64,000 nt of DNA from Alkaliphilus transvaalensis ATCC 700919 (GCF_000621485.1 NZ_JHYF01000012.1:1-64000), one strand, 5' to 3'. Positions 1 through 8,951 are shown, counted from the first letter of the stretch. Program-made: numbers and translations. The notes: generated by a model not told the origin, from the sequence alone.

Positions 1-699
1 GGAGAAAGAATAACATTACCTGATGCCCAACCCTTTGTAGATGCCAATAGTAGAACCCAAGTGCCAGTACGCTTTGTTAGTGAAGCCCTAGGGGCAAAGG
101 TAGATTGGAACAGTAGTCAACAAAAGGTAACAGTAGTTTTAAATGATAGAGAAATTATCCTATATATAGGGGATAAAAACTATCTAGTTAACGGTGCCAG
201 TCAAGAAATGGATACAGAAGCCCTACTAAAGGAAGGCAGGACCTTCGTTCCCCTGCGATTTGTCAGTGAAGCACTAGGAGCCAATGTTAGATGGGATGGA
301 GCCATTCGTACCGTCTATATAACCCTAGATGGAAGTGAGGTAACAGAAAGTAACACTAGGGAAGTGGCTGGTTTTACTGTACCTACAGATATAAATTTAA
401 CAGTGGTACCAATTAGAGAAGACTTAAATTTTGAAGCTAGATTCAGTATCAATTTTCTAAGACCAGATGTAGAGCAGCAAAAAAATGATATGGAAATTAT
501 CCTATCCCAAAGGTTTTCAGAAGAGACGGTAAAGGGAATTATGGACCATATTAGACCCAAAATGAAAGAAACAGATGTTTTAGAAGCCAAGCGGTTTTAT
601 GATAGTAAAACAGGACAATATATTGGCATAACAAGATCAAGGGGAGAAGCAATTGAATTATGGATATACAAACCAGGGGTTTCCCCCTATGGTGGCTAA
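1..699 (+). CDS. Stalk-domain protein (copper amine oxidase N-terminal-like), 5' truncated
   Basis: The frame is open from base 1, so the true start lies upstream and about 232 residues are visible. Two copies of the copper amine oxidase N-terminal-like stalk motif are present, with the signatures 'VPVRFVSEALGAKVDW' and 'FVPLRFVSEALGANVRW' about 60 residues apart. In Clostridia this domain is a common cell-surface module of exported proteins and does not imply amine oxidase activity. The C-terminal ~120 residues have no motif I recognise. The gene ends 22 bp before a second exported protein and probably shares its transcript. A signal peptide, if any, would be outside the window. Confidence 0.8.
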   Translation, partial: GERITLPDAQPFVDANSRTQVPVRFVSEALGAKVDWNSSQQKVTVVLNDREIILYIGDKNYLVNGASQEMDTEALLKEGRTFVPLRFVSEALGANVRWDGAIRTVYITLDGSEVTESNTREVAGFTVPTDINLTVVPIREDLNFEARFSINFLRPDVEQQKNDMEIILSQRFSEETVKGIMDHIRPKMKETDVLEAKRFYDSKTGQYIGITRSRGEAIELWIYKPGVSPYGG

Positions 700-721
700 A
701 AAATCGGGGAGTGATTAACCA

Positions 722-3385
722 ATGAAAAAAAGAGTATTTTATCTAACAATTGTTTTTATGATACTCCTAAATGGGTTATACAGCCCCTATGCTAAAGTCT
801 ATCAAACAGCAGAAGAAGCCATAAACGACGCCAATAAATTTCTACAAGAACTAATGGGGATAACCAACTATTATCGATTAACCAGCAATGGTAAGGGGTT
901 AAACCATGAATTTGCAAAAACTAGTACCCCTGCCTTTCAAAACAAGCCCATTTTCGTCTATGGTAGTCAAGTAGAAGCTAGTGAGGCTGTTACTTCTGCC
1001 GGTAGACCATCCTTTGTTGATATTAATGGAAAACGGGAATATCGGGCGATGGGCTATGCAAGGGACGGCTCTGCCTTTGGAAACCCCGTCTTTCCCCCCG
1101 ATAATGAGGGATACTTAGCCTCTGATAAAAAATGGATTAAAAAACCATGGGGTGATGATGGAGTAAGGCAGCTATATGACGAAAATGGTTCTGCTTATAC
1201 GAGACATCTACACTCTGGACAGTATGGAGGTCTAGATTATATCAATAGGTGGATTTCATTTAGTGTGTTTCAACCAGACCAAATAGCAATTTATACAGGC
1301 AAACGAAACTACTTCACCCCCAATATAGTAGGAGCCCCTTTAAATTTAAAGGAAGACTTCCATGAGTTCTTGTATATCATCCAACCCCCCACCCAGCATT
1401 CATGGGGGTTAGGCATTGCCTTTTATTACTGGGATGGCTATAATAGGTTAAACTATAGAACCTTCCTGTTAGAGCCCTATGCCCTACAACAGAAGGATAT
1501 TGCAGTAGACTTTGAAACCATCCCTTCAAGGGCCAGTGAGGGTCAACAGGTTGTAATTGGAGCCCTTGTCACCTCCACCTTCGATATGGATGTAGACATC
1601 ACTTATTCATGGGAGATTAAAGATGCCACAGGTAAGGACCTATCAAGTCAAGCAACCTACTCTGGTCACGGAAGTAACAGAAGTGGTACAGGAAAAATCC
1701 TTAAAGAAGGAGAAGTCCTATATTATGCACAATTACCCATGCCTGCCTCCGATGTCATCGTTAAATTTAGGGCAGAAGGGGTAGGGGTAGAAGAGTCAAA
1801 CCTAGAAAATAATGAGGCCGAAGAGAGAATTTTATTTCATGGTGAATCACCACCATCGGTAACTAACTATGACCTAGACTATCATGTATTATCTAGAAAA
1901 ATAAATCATCCCATGATTAATGGCGGAAATATAACTGCCTATCTACACCTTCCCCAAGGTCAGTGGGATGGAAATGCTACAGGAAGCCTTAATGTAAGCC
2001 AATCTAGTCAACCAGAAATTTTGCAACAGTTTTCGGTACAAAACAATCCTCCTGTTAATGAAGCTAGCGATACTATTATCAGGAGACCCACCATTAGTGC
2101 AACAGTTCAGCGGCCTTCCTTTGGCGACAATCCTAAGGGAGGGGTCTATTCAAGTCTGCCCTGGGTGGATAAAAGCCCCAGCATAAGGTATGAAGGAATG
2201 GTCCAGAGAAATTATAAATATGAAGTGCAAGAATTAGCTGGTACCGATGGAGAAGGAAATCCTATTTATATCACAAGAACAGAAAGGAGAACCACCTCCA
2301 GTAGTTTTGATAATGGAACAGATGTATTAAATATTCGTGCCTACATCTATAATGGTCTAAAGCCACAGGATATGCCCTATGTTGCAGCCAGAAACTTTAA
2401 AACAGTGGTGGAAAATAATCATGGCACCAGTAATACAAGAAAAATGTTTTGGGTTAGTGACCCCTACGATTTTGATGTCATTAGATGGATGTGCCACATA
2501 GACGAAAATGGTAATGAATATGGCTACGAAGAAGTAGATGGTCAATACAAAAGAAGATTTACCCAGCAGAATACAGCTGACATTAATTGGTCTGTCCTTA
2601 GTAGTATGGCCAGTGAATATCAATCCGATAGACAAGCAGCAAGCAATATGGTAAGGGATAATAACCGATATCAAAAAATCGTATTTGCCACCGATAGAGA
2701 TCTACAACGGTTTGATTATCCAGTAAAATCAGGCTATTATTTGAATCCTGCAGGGAGCTATTCTGTAACCATTAAAACAGAAATGTATAAAAACACAACA
2801 GCCAATACGCCAGAGCATGCAGACCTCGTAAATCGAATCATTAACTCCTTCCGTTATCAATCAGATCTATTGTACACCCATGATGGAAGAAATACCTATA
2901 ACGTAAACCTATCCTCCGGAAACCGAAATATTGGTGGGCATGAAATGCTTCGAATTAGTCAAAATTATACAAAGAACTATGAAGAAATTCAACATAGTAT
3001 TAACCGTACCAATATTACAGGGACCCATAGATTTTGGAAGGAAATCCTAGAAGGATATAGTGAGTCTAATACATCAAATAGCTATAACGATTACAAATAT
3101 AGAGAGCATGTAAAGAGTGGAAACATCTATAAGATTAACGAAGAGACCACAGTAACTTTTACAGTTAATCCAAACAATAGAAGGCTCTACACCTTCGCTA
3201 ATATGCAGGATAGTGATCGTTACGGCAGAGATTATTACATTAGGGCATGGTTGGCAGATATTAATTTAAACAACCTAACATATAATGGACTTACCATTGC
3301 AGGAAAGCCAAATCAAGATTCAACCGCCCTAGATACCATTAGAATAACAGTAAAAGGGTCAATGTTTGATGATTTAAATAATTAA
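722..3385 (+). CDS. Large secreted protein with CARDB-like domain, function unknown
   Basis: 887 residues. The N-terminus is a typical signal peptide (KKR followed by a hydrophobic stretch to about residue 25), so it is probably exported. Residues ~260-370 look like a CARDB/Ig-like beta domain: alternating strands, with 'LKEGEVLYYAQLPMPASDV' followed by an 'ESNLENNEAEERI' ending typical of such domains. The rest is rich in Tyr, Asn and Ser, with no catalytic motif I recognise. It lies 22 bp after the stalk-domain gene and is probably co-transcribed with it. The stop codon lies inside an 8-bp tandem repeat. A structural or surface role is only inferred from the signal peptide and neighbour. 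Confidence 0.65.
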   Translation: MKKRVFYLTIVFMILLNGLYSPYAKVYQTAEEAINDANKFLQELMGITNYYRLTSNGKGLNHEFAKTSTPAFQNKPIFVYGSQVEASEAVTSAGRPSFVDINGKREYRAMGYARDGSAFGNPVFPPDNEGYLASDKKWIKKPWGDDGVRQLYDENGSAYTRHLHSGQYGGLDYINRWISFSVFQPDQIAIYTGKRNYFTPNIVGAPLNLKEDFHEFLYIIQPPTQHSWGLGIAFYYWDGYNRLNYRTFLLEPYALQQKDIAVDFETIPSRASEGQQVVIGALVTSTFDMDVDITYSWEIKDATGKDLSSQATYSGHGSNRSGTGKILKEGEVLYYAQLPMPASDVIVKFRAEGVGVEESNLENNEAEERILFHGESPPSVTNYDLDYHVLSRKINHPMINGGNITAYLHLPQGQWDGNATGSLNVSQSSQPEILQQFSVQNNPPVNEASDTIIRRPTISATVQRPSFGDNPKGGVYSSLPWVDKSPSIRYEGMVQRNYKYEVQELAGTDGEGNPIYITRTERRTTSSSFDNGTDVLNIRAYIYNGLKPQDMPYVAARNFKTVVENNHGTSNTRKMFWVSDPYDFDVIRWMCHIDENGNEYGYEEVDGQYKRRFTQQNTADINWSVLSSMASEYQSDRQAASNMVRDNNRYQKIVFATDRDLQRFDYPVKSGYYLNPAGSYSVTIKTEMYKNTTANTPEHADLVNRIINSFRYQSDLLYTHDGRNTYNVNLSSGNRNIGGHEMLRISQNYTKNYEEIQHSINRTNITGTHRFWKEILEGYSESNTSNSYNDYKYREHVKSGNIYKINEETTVTFTVNPNNRRLYTFANMQDSDRYGRDYYIRAWLADINLNNLTYNGLTIAGKPNQDSTALDTIRITVKGSMFDDLNN

Positions 3386-3411
3386 ATAATTAAATAATTA
3401 AATAATTAAAT
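3374..3411 (+). repeat. Tandem 8-bp repeat TTAAATAA, about 4.75 copies
   Basis: The unit TTAAATAA is repeated head to tail and contains the stop codon of the preceding gene in its first two copies. Each unit carries a TAA, so copy-number change would hardly extend the protein. It looks like a slippage product. Confidence 0.85.
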
Positions 3412-3467
3412 GCTGGAGGGATGCTCTATAAATAAATTCAAACTATTATTGTTCATTATTTAAAATG

Positions 3468-3506
3468 AAAGATAGGCAGAGGAATTAGCCCCCTCTGCCT
3501 ATCTTT
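3468..3506. terminator. Bidirectional terminator hairpin between convergent genes
   Basis: A perfect 15-bp inverted repeat (AAAGATAGGCAGAGG and its complement) encloses a 9-nt loop. A-rich sequence lies on the left and T-rich on the right, so it can serve the upstream plus-strand gene and the minus-strand heme cluster. It overlaps the ahbB stop codon. Confidence 0.85.
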
Positions 3507-3978
3507 ATTCGCAAAAGTATTTCATGCTGGTTTTCTTAAACTCCTTACTGCTATACAATAGTCTATAATTATCCACATTAACGGCTTTGGCAATTTGACT
3601 TGCAATGTCCTCACACGCTTCATGGGTTTTACCATGAACCATAGTAAATAAGTTATAGGGCCATTGGGGAAAGGTGGGTCTTTCATAGCAGTGGGAAACT
3701 TCAGGAAAGGAAGCCATCACTTTACCTACTTCCTTTGTTAATTGGGGCTCCACCTGCCACACTACCATTGCATTAGCCTTAAAGCCCATCTCTCTATGCT
3801 TAATGGCAGCTCCAAACCTTCTAATAATCCCTTCATCAAGGTAGACTCGGATTCGATCTAGAAGAAGGTCCTCTTCAATCCCCAAAGATTCAGCTAGCTC
3901 CCTATAAGGTTCAGAAGATAAAGGAAAATCCTCCTGTAAGGCCCTTATAATTTCCTTATCTAAATCCCTTAAGACCAT
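3505..3978 (-). CDS. ahbB: Siroheme decarboxylase, AhbB-like subunit (Lrp/AsnC family)
   Basis: 157 residues with an N-terminal winged helix (residues ~1-60, 'DKEIIRALQEDFPL...') and a C-terminal ferredoxin-like Lrp domain. This pair of adjacent Lrp-like proteins next to NirJ-type radical SAM enzymes is the known arrangement for AhbA/AhbB. That complex decarboxylates siroheme to 12,18-didecarboxysiroheme in the alternative heme pathway. The ATG overlaps the stop of the upstream paralogue by one base (TAATG), implying translational coupling. Which of the two is A or B is assigned by order only. It is the last gene of the minus-strand cluster and ends in a hairpin terminator. Confidence 0.8.
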   Translation of the reverse strand: MVLRDLDKEIIRALQEDFPLSSEPYRELAESLGIEEDLLLDRIRVYLDEGIIRRFGAAIKHREMGFKANAMVVWQVEPQLTKEVGKVMASFPEVSHCYERPTFPQWPYNLFTMVHGKTHEACEDIASQIAKAVNVDNYRLLYSSKEFKKTSMKYFCE

Positions 3979-4436
3979 TAAGCCTCCTCCTTTAATTTAA
4001 AATTAACATTAATCTTAAAAAAATTTGTTGCCGGCAGATTAATCAGATCATCTATGTGGGTCTTTAGTTTAATTTCCTTTAAGCCAACCCTAATGGCCTC
4101 CTCAGAAGGGGCAATGTAGGTAAACCACATGTTATATTGATGATTCCGCAAATAATTATGGGTTACCCCAGGGTAGCTATTAATCACCTCTGCCACCTCA
4201 TCTATACGGTCTTCAGGGACTTTAAGGGCACATAAAGTGCTTGTATAACCCAGCTTCTTAGAATCGAAAATTCCCCCCATTCGTCGAATCAAGCCAGCCT
4301 CCTTAAGGTCTTTAATTCTAGAAATAATTTCCTCTTCAGAAATCCCCAGTTGAGAAGCAATTTCTAGATAGGGTCTACTGGAAATGGGAAAATCCCTTTG
4401 AATACGATTCAAAATATCCTTATCCAATTGATCCAT
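3978..4436 (-). CDS. ahbA: Siroheme decarboxylase, AhbA-like subunit (Lrp/AsnC family)
   Basis: 152 residues, a paralogue of the next gene: both begin with a 'LDKxIxxxxQxDFPxSSxPY' pattern and have the helix-turn-helix plus Lrp-like fold. AhbA and AhbB form a heterodimer that removes two acetate carboxylates from siroheme. Here the Lrp fold serves as an enzyme rather than a regulator. The gene starts 3 bp after the ahbD-like stop and its own stop overlaps ahbB, so the four genes form one operon. A transcription-factor role cannot be excluded from sequence alone but is unlikely in this context. Confidence 0.8.
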   Translation of the reverse strand: MDQLDKDILNRIQRDFPISSRPYLEIASQLGISEEEIISRIKDLKEAGLIRRMGGIFDSKKLGYTSTLCALKVPEDRIDEVAEVINSYPGVTHNYLRNHQYNMWFTYIAPSEEAIRVGLKEIKLKTHIDDLINLPATNFFKINVNFKLKEEA

Positions 4437-4439
4437 ACT

Positions 4440-5435
4440 TTAATACCCCCTTCGCCCATGATGTAGACACCAGGGCTCCTCTGCCATATAATCCCCATCA
4501 TGATAGAAGGCTGCCCTAGCTCGACAGCCGCCACAGGATTTTTTATAGCCGCAGGTGCCACAGCCACCACTATATTCTAAAGTACGTAAACGATTAAAAA
4601 CTTCATGATTAGCCCAAATTTCGCTGAAGGGGGTTTCCTTTACATTCCCCAATTCCATATTGAGATAGGCACAGGGTTGTACTTGCCCCTTTGGCCCAAT
4701 AATACAATAGGAAGTACCAGCTAAGCAGCCCCTACCAAAGCGCAAGTTCATTCCCATTTCCTTAGCAATTCGCATAAATTGTGGGGCACAGGTGGGCTTT
4801 AATTCTATTTCAACAGTCTTTTGTTTTTCCATTATACGTGATAAAACATTTTCATATTCCTCTGCCCGCAAAGATTCTTCTTCTATATTAACAGCCCTTC
4901 CCGTGGGGACTAAGAAAAAAATATGGTGGGCAACAGCACCCATTTCAACAGCAAAATCTGTTATCCCTTCAATCTCCTGATTATTCCATCCCATAACGGT
5001 GGTATGAATTTGGAAGGGAAGACCAGCTCTACGGCAGTTTTCCATGCCTTCAACAGCGCCCTTCCATGCCCCTTCATAGCGTCTTAAACCATCATGTTTA
5101 GTCACGTCCAAACTATCTAAGCTGATACCAACCCCCATAGTACCAACTTTCTTTAGCCTTTTAGCAGTTTCCTCTTTAATTAAAGTACCGTTGGTGCCAA
5201 AAACCGGTCTTAGCCCTCGACTTTTAGCGTGGGAAACCAGTTGAAAGATATCCTCCCTCATAAAGGGTTCCCCACCGCTAAAAATCATAATTTTAAAGCC
5301 TGCCTTAGCGATTTCATCAATAAGGGTCTCCCCCTCTTGAGTATTTAGTTCTTCACTGGTCCTAACCCCTGCGTCTCGATAACAGTGATCACAATACATA
5401 TTACAACTATTGGTTGTATTCCAAGAGATAATCAA
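4440..5435 (-). CDS. ahbD: Radical SAM heme-pathway enzyme NirJ2/AhbD-like
   Basis: 331 residues. The radical SAM CxxxCxxC motif is at C11, C15 and C18 ('CNMYCDHC'), followed by the 'SGGEPFMRED' SAM-binding loop. A cysteine-rich SPASM/Twitch-like C-terminus ('CGTCGYKKSCGGCRARA') suggests auxiliary iron-sulfur clusters. It matches the NirJ2 type, assigned to the late step converting Fe-coproporphyrin III propionates to vinyl groups (AhbD). The start is TTG, directly after the upstream TAA, with an AAGGGGGTG ribosome binding site. The exact reaction is inferred from family and neighbours. Confidence 0.8.
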   Translation of the reverse strand: MIISWNTTNSCNMYCDHCYRDAGVRTSEELNTQEGETLIDEIAKAGFKIMIFSGGEPFMREDIFQLVSHAKSRGLRPVFGTNGTLIKEETAKRLKKVGTMGVGISLDSLDVTKHDGLRRYEGAWKGAVEGMENCRRAGLPFQIHTTVMGWNNQEIEGITDFAVEMGAVAHHIFFLVPTGRAVNIEEESLRAEEYENVLSRIMEKQKTVEIELKPTCAPQFMRIAKEMGMNLRFGRGCLAGTSYCIIGPKGQVQPCAYLNMELGNVKETPFSEIWANHEVFNRLRTLEYSGGCGTCGYKKSCGGCRARAAFYHDGDYMAEEPWCLHHGRRGY

Positions 5436-6617
5436 TTAAGACACCCCCTTCTTAATTTCCTCATCGGTTAAATAACAAGCTGGGTCAGCCTGCCAAAAAT
5501 CTCCTGTAACGGCCTCCGCCCTAGCTCGGAAATTGCCATTACAAACCTGTAGCCAGCCGCAGGTTGAGCATCTACCCTTCAGTAGCGGTTTACGCTCCTT
5601 TAACCCAGCAAGAATTGGATTAGAAACATCCCGCCAAATATCACCGAAGGCCCTTTCTCGTACATTCCCTAAAATATGTTTTTGAGTAAATTGGTCGGGG
5701 TGAACATAGCCTAAGCTATCTACATTTGCAAAGGCAATACCAGAACGATTGCCACCGTTGATCTTCATCAAGCTTAGTACTTCATCGGCCCTTTTAGGGT
5801 TAATTTCCTTTAATCTTAAGTATAGATAGATACCATCGGCATGATTATCCACCGTTAAAATTTCCTTATTTAAGCCCCTACGATGAAAATCTAGGGTCCT
5901 TTCCATAATCAGATCTAAGGCCCTTCTGGTTTCTTCATGGGTGAGATCCTCAGCCTGCATATAGCTTCCCCTCCCAGAGTAAACCAGATGATAAAAGCAA
6001 ACCCTATCAATATTTGCTTCCTCCACTAGGTCTAGAATCTGATCTAATTCTTGATAGTTATGGCGATTGATGGTAAAACGGAGACCCACCCTTTGGCCTA
6101 CAGCCACGCAGTTTTCTATTCCCCTTAGGGCAGCTTCATAGGCGCCATCCTTCTTCCTAATACGGTCATTTACCTCTTGAAGTCCATCTAAGCTGATGCC
6201 TACATAGCCTATGCCTATTTCCTTTAGCTTTTTTGCCACCTGTGGAGTAATCAAGGTGCCGTTGGTGGAAATAGTAGGTCGTATTTTTAATCGGGCAGCT
6301 TCTTGGGCCAATTGAAAAAAATCTTCCCTAATAAGGGGCTCACCACCAGAAAATAGTAGTACTGGCACTTTAAAATCTGCCAAATCATTAATAAACTTCA
6401 TGGCTTCTAGGTGGGTAAGCTCTCCATCATATTTTTTATTTTCAGAATCCATATAGCAGTGGATACAGTTTAAATTACAGGTTCTTGTCATGTTCCAAGC
6501 AACAACAGGGCCATTCCCCGAACTCGTGCCATGGGGGTTATTTTTAGCACCATGTTTATAACGTAGGGAATCTCCAAAGTATTCAGTTCCCACTAAAAAT
6601 TTTGTCAGGCTAATCAA
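5436..6617 (-). CDS. ahbC: Radical SAM heme-pathway enzyme NirJ1/AhbC-like
   Basis: 393 residues. CxxxCxxC is at C47, C51 and C54 ('CNLNCIHC'), then 'SGGEPLIRED', with a C-terminal cysteine set ('CSTCGWLQVCNGNFRARAE'). This is the NirJ1 type, which removes the acetate side chains of didecarboxysiroheme to give Fe-coproporphyrin III (AhbC). The start is TTG with an AGGTGG site 7 nt upstream. It is the first gene of the minus-strand heme operon and is transcribed away from the B12-riboswitch operon. It shares clear similarity with the following radical SAM protein, consistent with an old duplication. Confidence 0.82.
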   Translation of the reverse strand: MISLTKFLVGTEYFGDSLRYKHGAKNNPHGTSSGNGPVVAWNMTRTCNLNCIHCYMDSENKKYDGELTHLEAMKFINDLADFKVPVLLFSGGEPLIREDFFQLAQEAARLKIRPTISTNGTLITPQVAKKLKEIGIGYVGISLDGLQEVNDRIRKKDGAYEAALRGIENCVAVGQRVGLRFTINRHNYQELDQILDLVEEANIDRVCFYHLVYSGRGSYMQAEDLTHEETRRALDLIMERTLDFHRRGLNKEILTVDNHADGIYLYLRLKEINPKRADEVLSLMKINGGNRSGIAFANVDSLGYVHPDQFTQKHILGNVRERAFGDIWRDVSNPILAGLKERKPLLKGRCSTCGWLQVCNGNFRARAEAVTGDFWQADPACYLTDEEIKKGVS

Positions 6618-6895
6618 TTAAATACCACCTTTCTTTATGAGAAAATCTTCATATAAATTGTAGTGTAACCATAACTTACTAATTTAATGTACTTAAAATG
6701 ATGGAATAGGGGGAGGTCTGTTATGTAGGGAAGGTTAATAACCTGTAGCCTGAAAGGGAAAGTGAGAAATATAACTGTAGATGTAGGAAGGAGGGTTCGA
6801 AGGGATTTGAGAAGACAGATAGAGGTAATAAAGGAAATAAATATTGAAAAAGAAATCATATTTTGATAAGATGAAGGGGAAACTGAATAGGAAAG
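6618..6895. other. Divergent intergenic region with no clear gene
   Basis: This 278-bp gap separates the minus-strand heme operon from the plus-strand riboswitch. The plus strand is purine-rich from about 6750 to 6890. Short open frames on both strands have no convincing ribosome binding site or conserved-looking composition. It probably holds the promoters of both operons; I could not pick unambiguous -35/-10 boxes. Confidence 0.5.
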
Positions 6896-7050
6896 TTTTA
6901 GGTGTAATGAAACTTAATTGGGAAAGCGGTGTAATTCCGCTACAGCCCCCGCTACTGTAAGTGTGGATGAAATTGACGATTACCACTGAAGGGTTTCTTC
7001 GGGAAGGGTCAAGAGTAAGAGGAAGCACAAGTCAGGAGACCAGCCTAAAA
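6896..7050 (+). ncRNA. Cobalamin riboswitch (adenosylcobalamin class)
   Basis: The conserved parts are visible in order: GGTG and 'GGGAAAGCGGTG' with its 'TTCCGC' partner, 'GCCCCCGCTACTGTAA', the 'GGGAAGGGTC' segment, and the B12 box 'AGTCAGGAGACCAGCCT' at 7030-7046. A closing P1 helix is formed by TTTTAGG (6896-6902) and CCTAAAA (7044-7050). A Rho-independent terminator follows. TAAAATCAG at 7046-7054 overlaps the P1 3' strand and is exactly complementary to 7097-7105, a plausible switching helix. It should lower expression of the downstream operon when B12 is plentiful. Confidence 0.93.
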
Positions 7051-7130
7051 TCAGTAAACAACCTTCGGTGGGAAGGAATTGTTATTTTTGTCATACCTGA
7101 TTTTATATGGATTTTGACTAGATAAAAATT

Positions 7131-7156
7131 AACTCCACCCATAGGGTGGAGTTTTT
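7131..7156 (+). terminator. Riboswitch expression-platform terminator
   Basis: AACTCCACCC and GGGTGGAGTT form a perfect 10-bp stem with an ATA loop, followed by a T-run. It lies about 80 nt after the riboswitch core and 120 nt before cbiX, with no gene between, which fits ligand-controlled termination. Confidence 0.9.
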
Positions 7157-7275
7157 ATGTTACACAGTAATCAATGGTATTTGACTACAAAGGATTTATA
7201 TCCATTAACCTGTGTTATTTAAAGTAGATTTTTAATAATTAAGGTTTAACTAAATAATAGGAGGTAATACTGATT

Positions 7276-7650
7276 ATGAAAAGAGGATTATTCGTTTTAG
7301 CCCATGGAAGTAAAGCAAAGGAAGCAGATGAAATATTAGTTCAATTAATGGAGAAGCTTCAAAAGAATCTTGATCAACAGTTCCATGAATTAGGATGGGG
7401 ATCTTTACAAATATCTAGACCTACAGTGGCAGAAGGCTTAGAGACCTTAGCCCAAAAAAATGTAACTGAAATCGTCATCGTACCCATGTTTATATTCCAA
7501 GGAAACCATGTAAAGTATGATATTCCAGAGGTCTTAACAGAGCTTAAGGATAAATATCCTCATATTAACTTTATTATGGGAGACCATATTGGAGCCGATG
7601 ACAGAATGGTGGACATCCTCCAATCAAGGGCATTGGAGGCTCTAAAATAA
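7276..7650 (+). CDS. cbiX: Short CbiX-type sirohydrochlorin chelatase
   Basis: 124 residues, the size of the small single-domain CbiX/SirB type that works as a homodimer. The N-terminal 'VLAHGSK' carries the first catalytic His. The second is in 'FQGNHVKYDIPE'. It inserts Co2+ into sirohydrochlorin at the start of anaerobic cobalamin synthesis, and some family members insert Fe2+ to make siroheme. It is the first gene after the riboswitch with a good AGGAGGT site. No other chelatase is visible in the window, so it may serve both metals here (inference). Confidence 0.88.
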   Translation: MKRGLFVLAHGSKAKEADEILVQLMEKLQKNLDQQFHELGWGSLQISRPTVAEGLETLAQKNVTEIVIVPMFIFQGNHVKYDIPEVLTELKDKYPHINFIMGDHIGADDRMVDILQSRALEALK

Positions 7651-7673
7651 AACACATAAAGGATGATTTTCTA

Positions 7674-8951
7674 ATGAAGATAATGGTTTTTGGAGTCACC
7701 CATAAAAATTCCAGTATTGAGCTGAGGGAAAAAGTAGCCTTTTCGAAGTCAAAGTTACAACAGGCCTACGATGCTTTAAAGGCTTCAACCTTTGTGGAGG
7801 AAGCCGTTATATTATCTACCTGTAACCGTAGTGAAATATTTGCTGTGGTTAAAGCTATTGAAGAAGGGGAAGCTTGGTTTAAAGACTTTTATTATAACTT
7901 CTTTCACCTTAAGGAGGACCAACTGGAAGGTCGTTACCTCATCAAAAAGGGTAGGGAAGCTGTGGCCTATTTGTATGAAGTCTGTTGTGGGCTAGATTCA
8001 TTAGTATTAGGAGAAGATCAGATATTAGGACAAGTAAAGGATGCTCATAATTATGCAATGGAGATAAAGGCTACGGGCAAAGTACTAAATCGCCTATTTT
8101 TAGAAGCCATAGCAAAGGCTAAAGAAATTAAAACTAGAACTGCAATTTCAGAGAATCCCTTATCTATTAGTTCTATCGCAGTAAAAAAAATAGAAAACAC
8201 ATTGGGTAGTCTAAAGGGCAGAGAAGCTTTAGTTATTGGCTTTGGTAAAATGAGTAGAATAGCCATTGAAAACCTGTTGGAAAAAGGAGTAGAAACAATC
8301 TATATTTGTAATCGAAATAAAGAATCCCTTCAGGTCCTATTAAGTAAGCATCCCCAAATTCAATATATACCCTTTACAGAAAAATACTCTAAGATTAATG
8401 AGGTAGATGTGGTTATTAGCGCTACAGCAGCCCCCCATTATGTCTTTCATTACCAAGAATTTAAGGAAATCTATCAAGGAAAAAACCAAATCTGTATGGT
8501 GGACATTGCCCTACCAAGGGACATTGATCCGTTATTAGAAAAAATAGATGGGGTTAGCTTGTTCCATATAGACCAGCTGAAGGAAGTGGTAGAGGAGAGT
8601 ATCTCCTTTAGGAATAAGTGTATTGAAGAAATGGAAGGGTATTTAGAAGAATCAATATTAAAGTTTGAAGACTGGTATCGCTGTCTGCCAATCTATCCCC
8701 GTATAGAAGCCCTTCAAAGTTATACGCAAAGGCTAACAGATGAAGAATTAGCCAGTCTCTTTAAACGGCTTTCCCCTATGGAGGATAAGGATAAAGAACT
8801 GATCGAAGTTGTTGTTAGAAGTTTGATTAAGAAGATGTGGAAAAAGCCAATTCTTCAAATGAAGCAAGCGGGAGTAACTGGTAGAGGAGAGCAAATGGCT
8901 TCTATGGTGGATGAATTATTTGATCTTCAAAAAAACCTTGGAAACCAATAG
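7674..8951 (+). CDS. hemA: Glutamyl-tRNA reductase
   Basis: 425 residues, normal family length. Catalytic Cys50 sits in 'STCNRSEI'; 'GLDSLVLGEDQILGQVK' is the conserved substrate loop; an NADPH-binding Rossmann segment begins 'ALVIGFGKMS'; a C-terminal dimerisation helix region follows. It reduces glutamate on tRNA(Glu) to glutamate-1-semialdehyde, the committed step of C5 tetrapyrrole synthesis. It starts 24 bp after cbiX and lies in the riboswitch operon, so tetrapyrrole precursor supply is apparently tied to B12 status. Confidence 0.95.
   Translation: MKIMVFGVTHKNSSIELREKVAFSKSKLQQAYDALKASTFVEEAVILSTCNRSEIFAVVKAIEEGEAWFKDFYYNFFHLKEDQLEGRYLIKKGREAVAYLYEVCCGLDSLVLGEDQILGQVKDAHNYAMEIKATGKVLNRLFLEAIAKAKEIKTRTAISENPLSISSIAVKKIENTLGSLKGREALVIGFGKMSRIAIENLLEKGVETIYICNRNKESLQVLLSKHPQIQYIPFTEKYSKINEVDVVISATAAPHYVFHYQEFKEIYQGKNQICMVDIALPRDIDPLLEKIDGVSLFHIDQLKEVVEESISFRNKCIEEMEGYLEESILKFEDWYRCLPIYPRIEALQSYTQRLTDEELASLFKRLSPMEDKDKELIEVVVRSLIKKMWKKPILQMKQAGVTGRGEQMASMVDELFDLQKNLGNQ

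Noticed and set aside
1-699. Amine oxidase function for the stalk-domain protein
   Set aside because: Only the N-terminal stalk-like motif is present; no catalytic domain is visible, and this motif is common in unrelated exported proteins.
3505-4436. Two Lrp/AsnC transcription regulators
   Set aside because: Tandem overlapping arrangement next to NirJ-type radical SAM genes fits siroheme decarboxylase subunits better.
6635-7028. Two minus-strand open frames opposite the riboswitch
   Set aside because: One crosses the conserved cobalamin riboswitch; composition is not protein-like and no ribosome binding site was seen.
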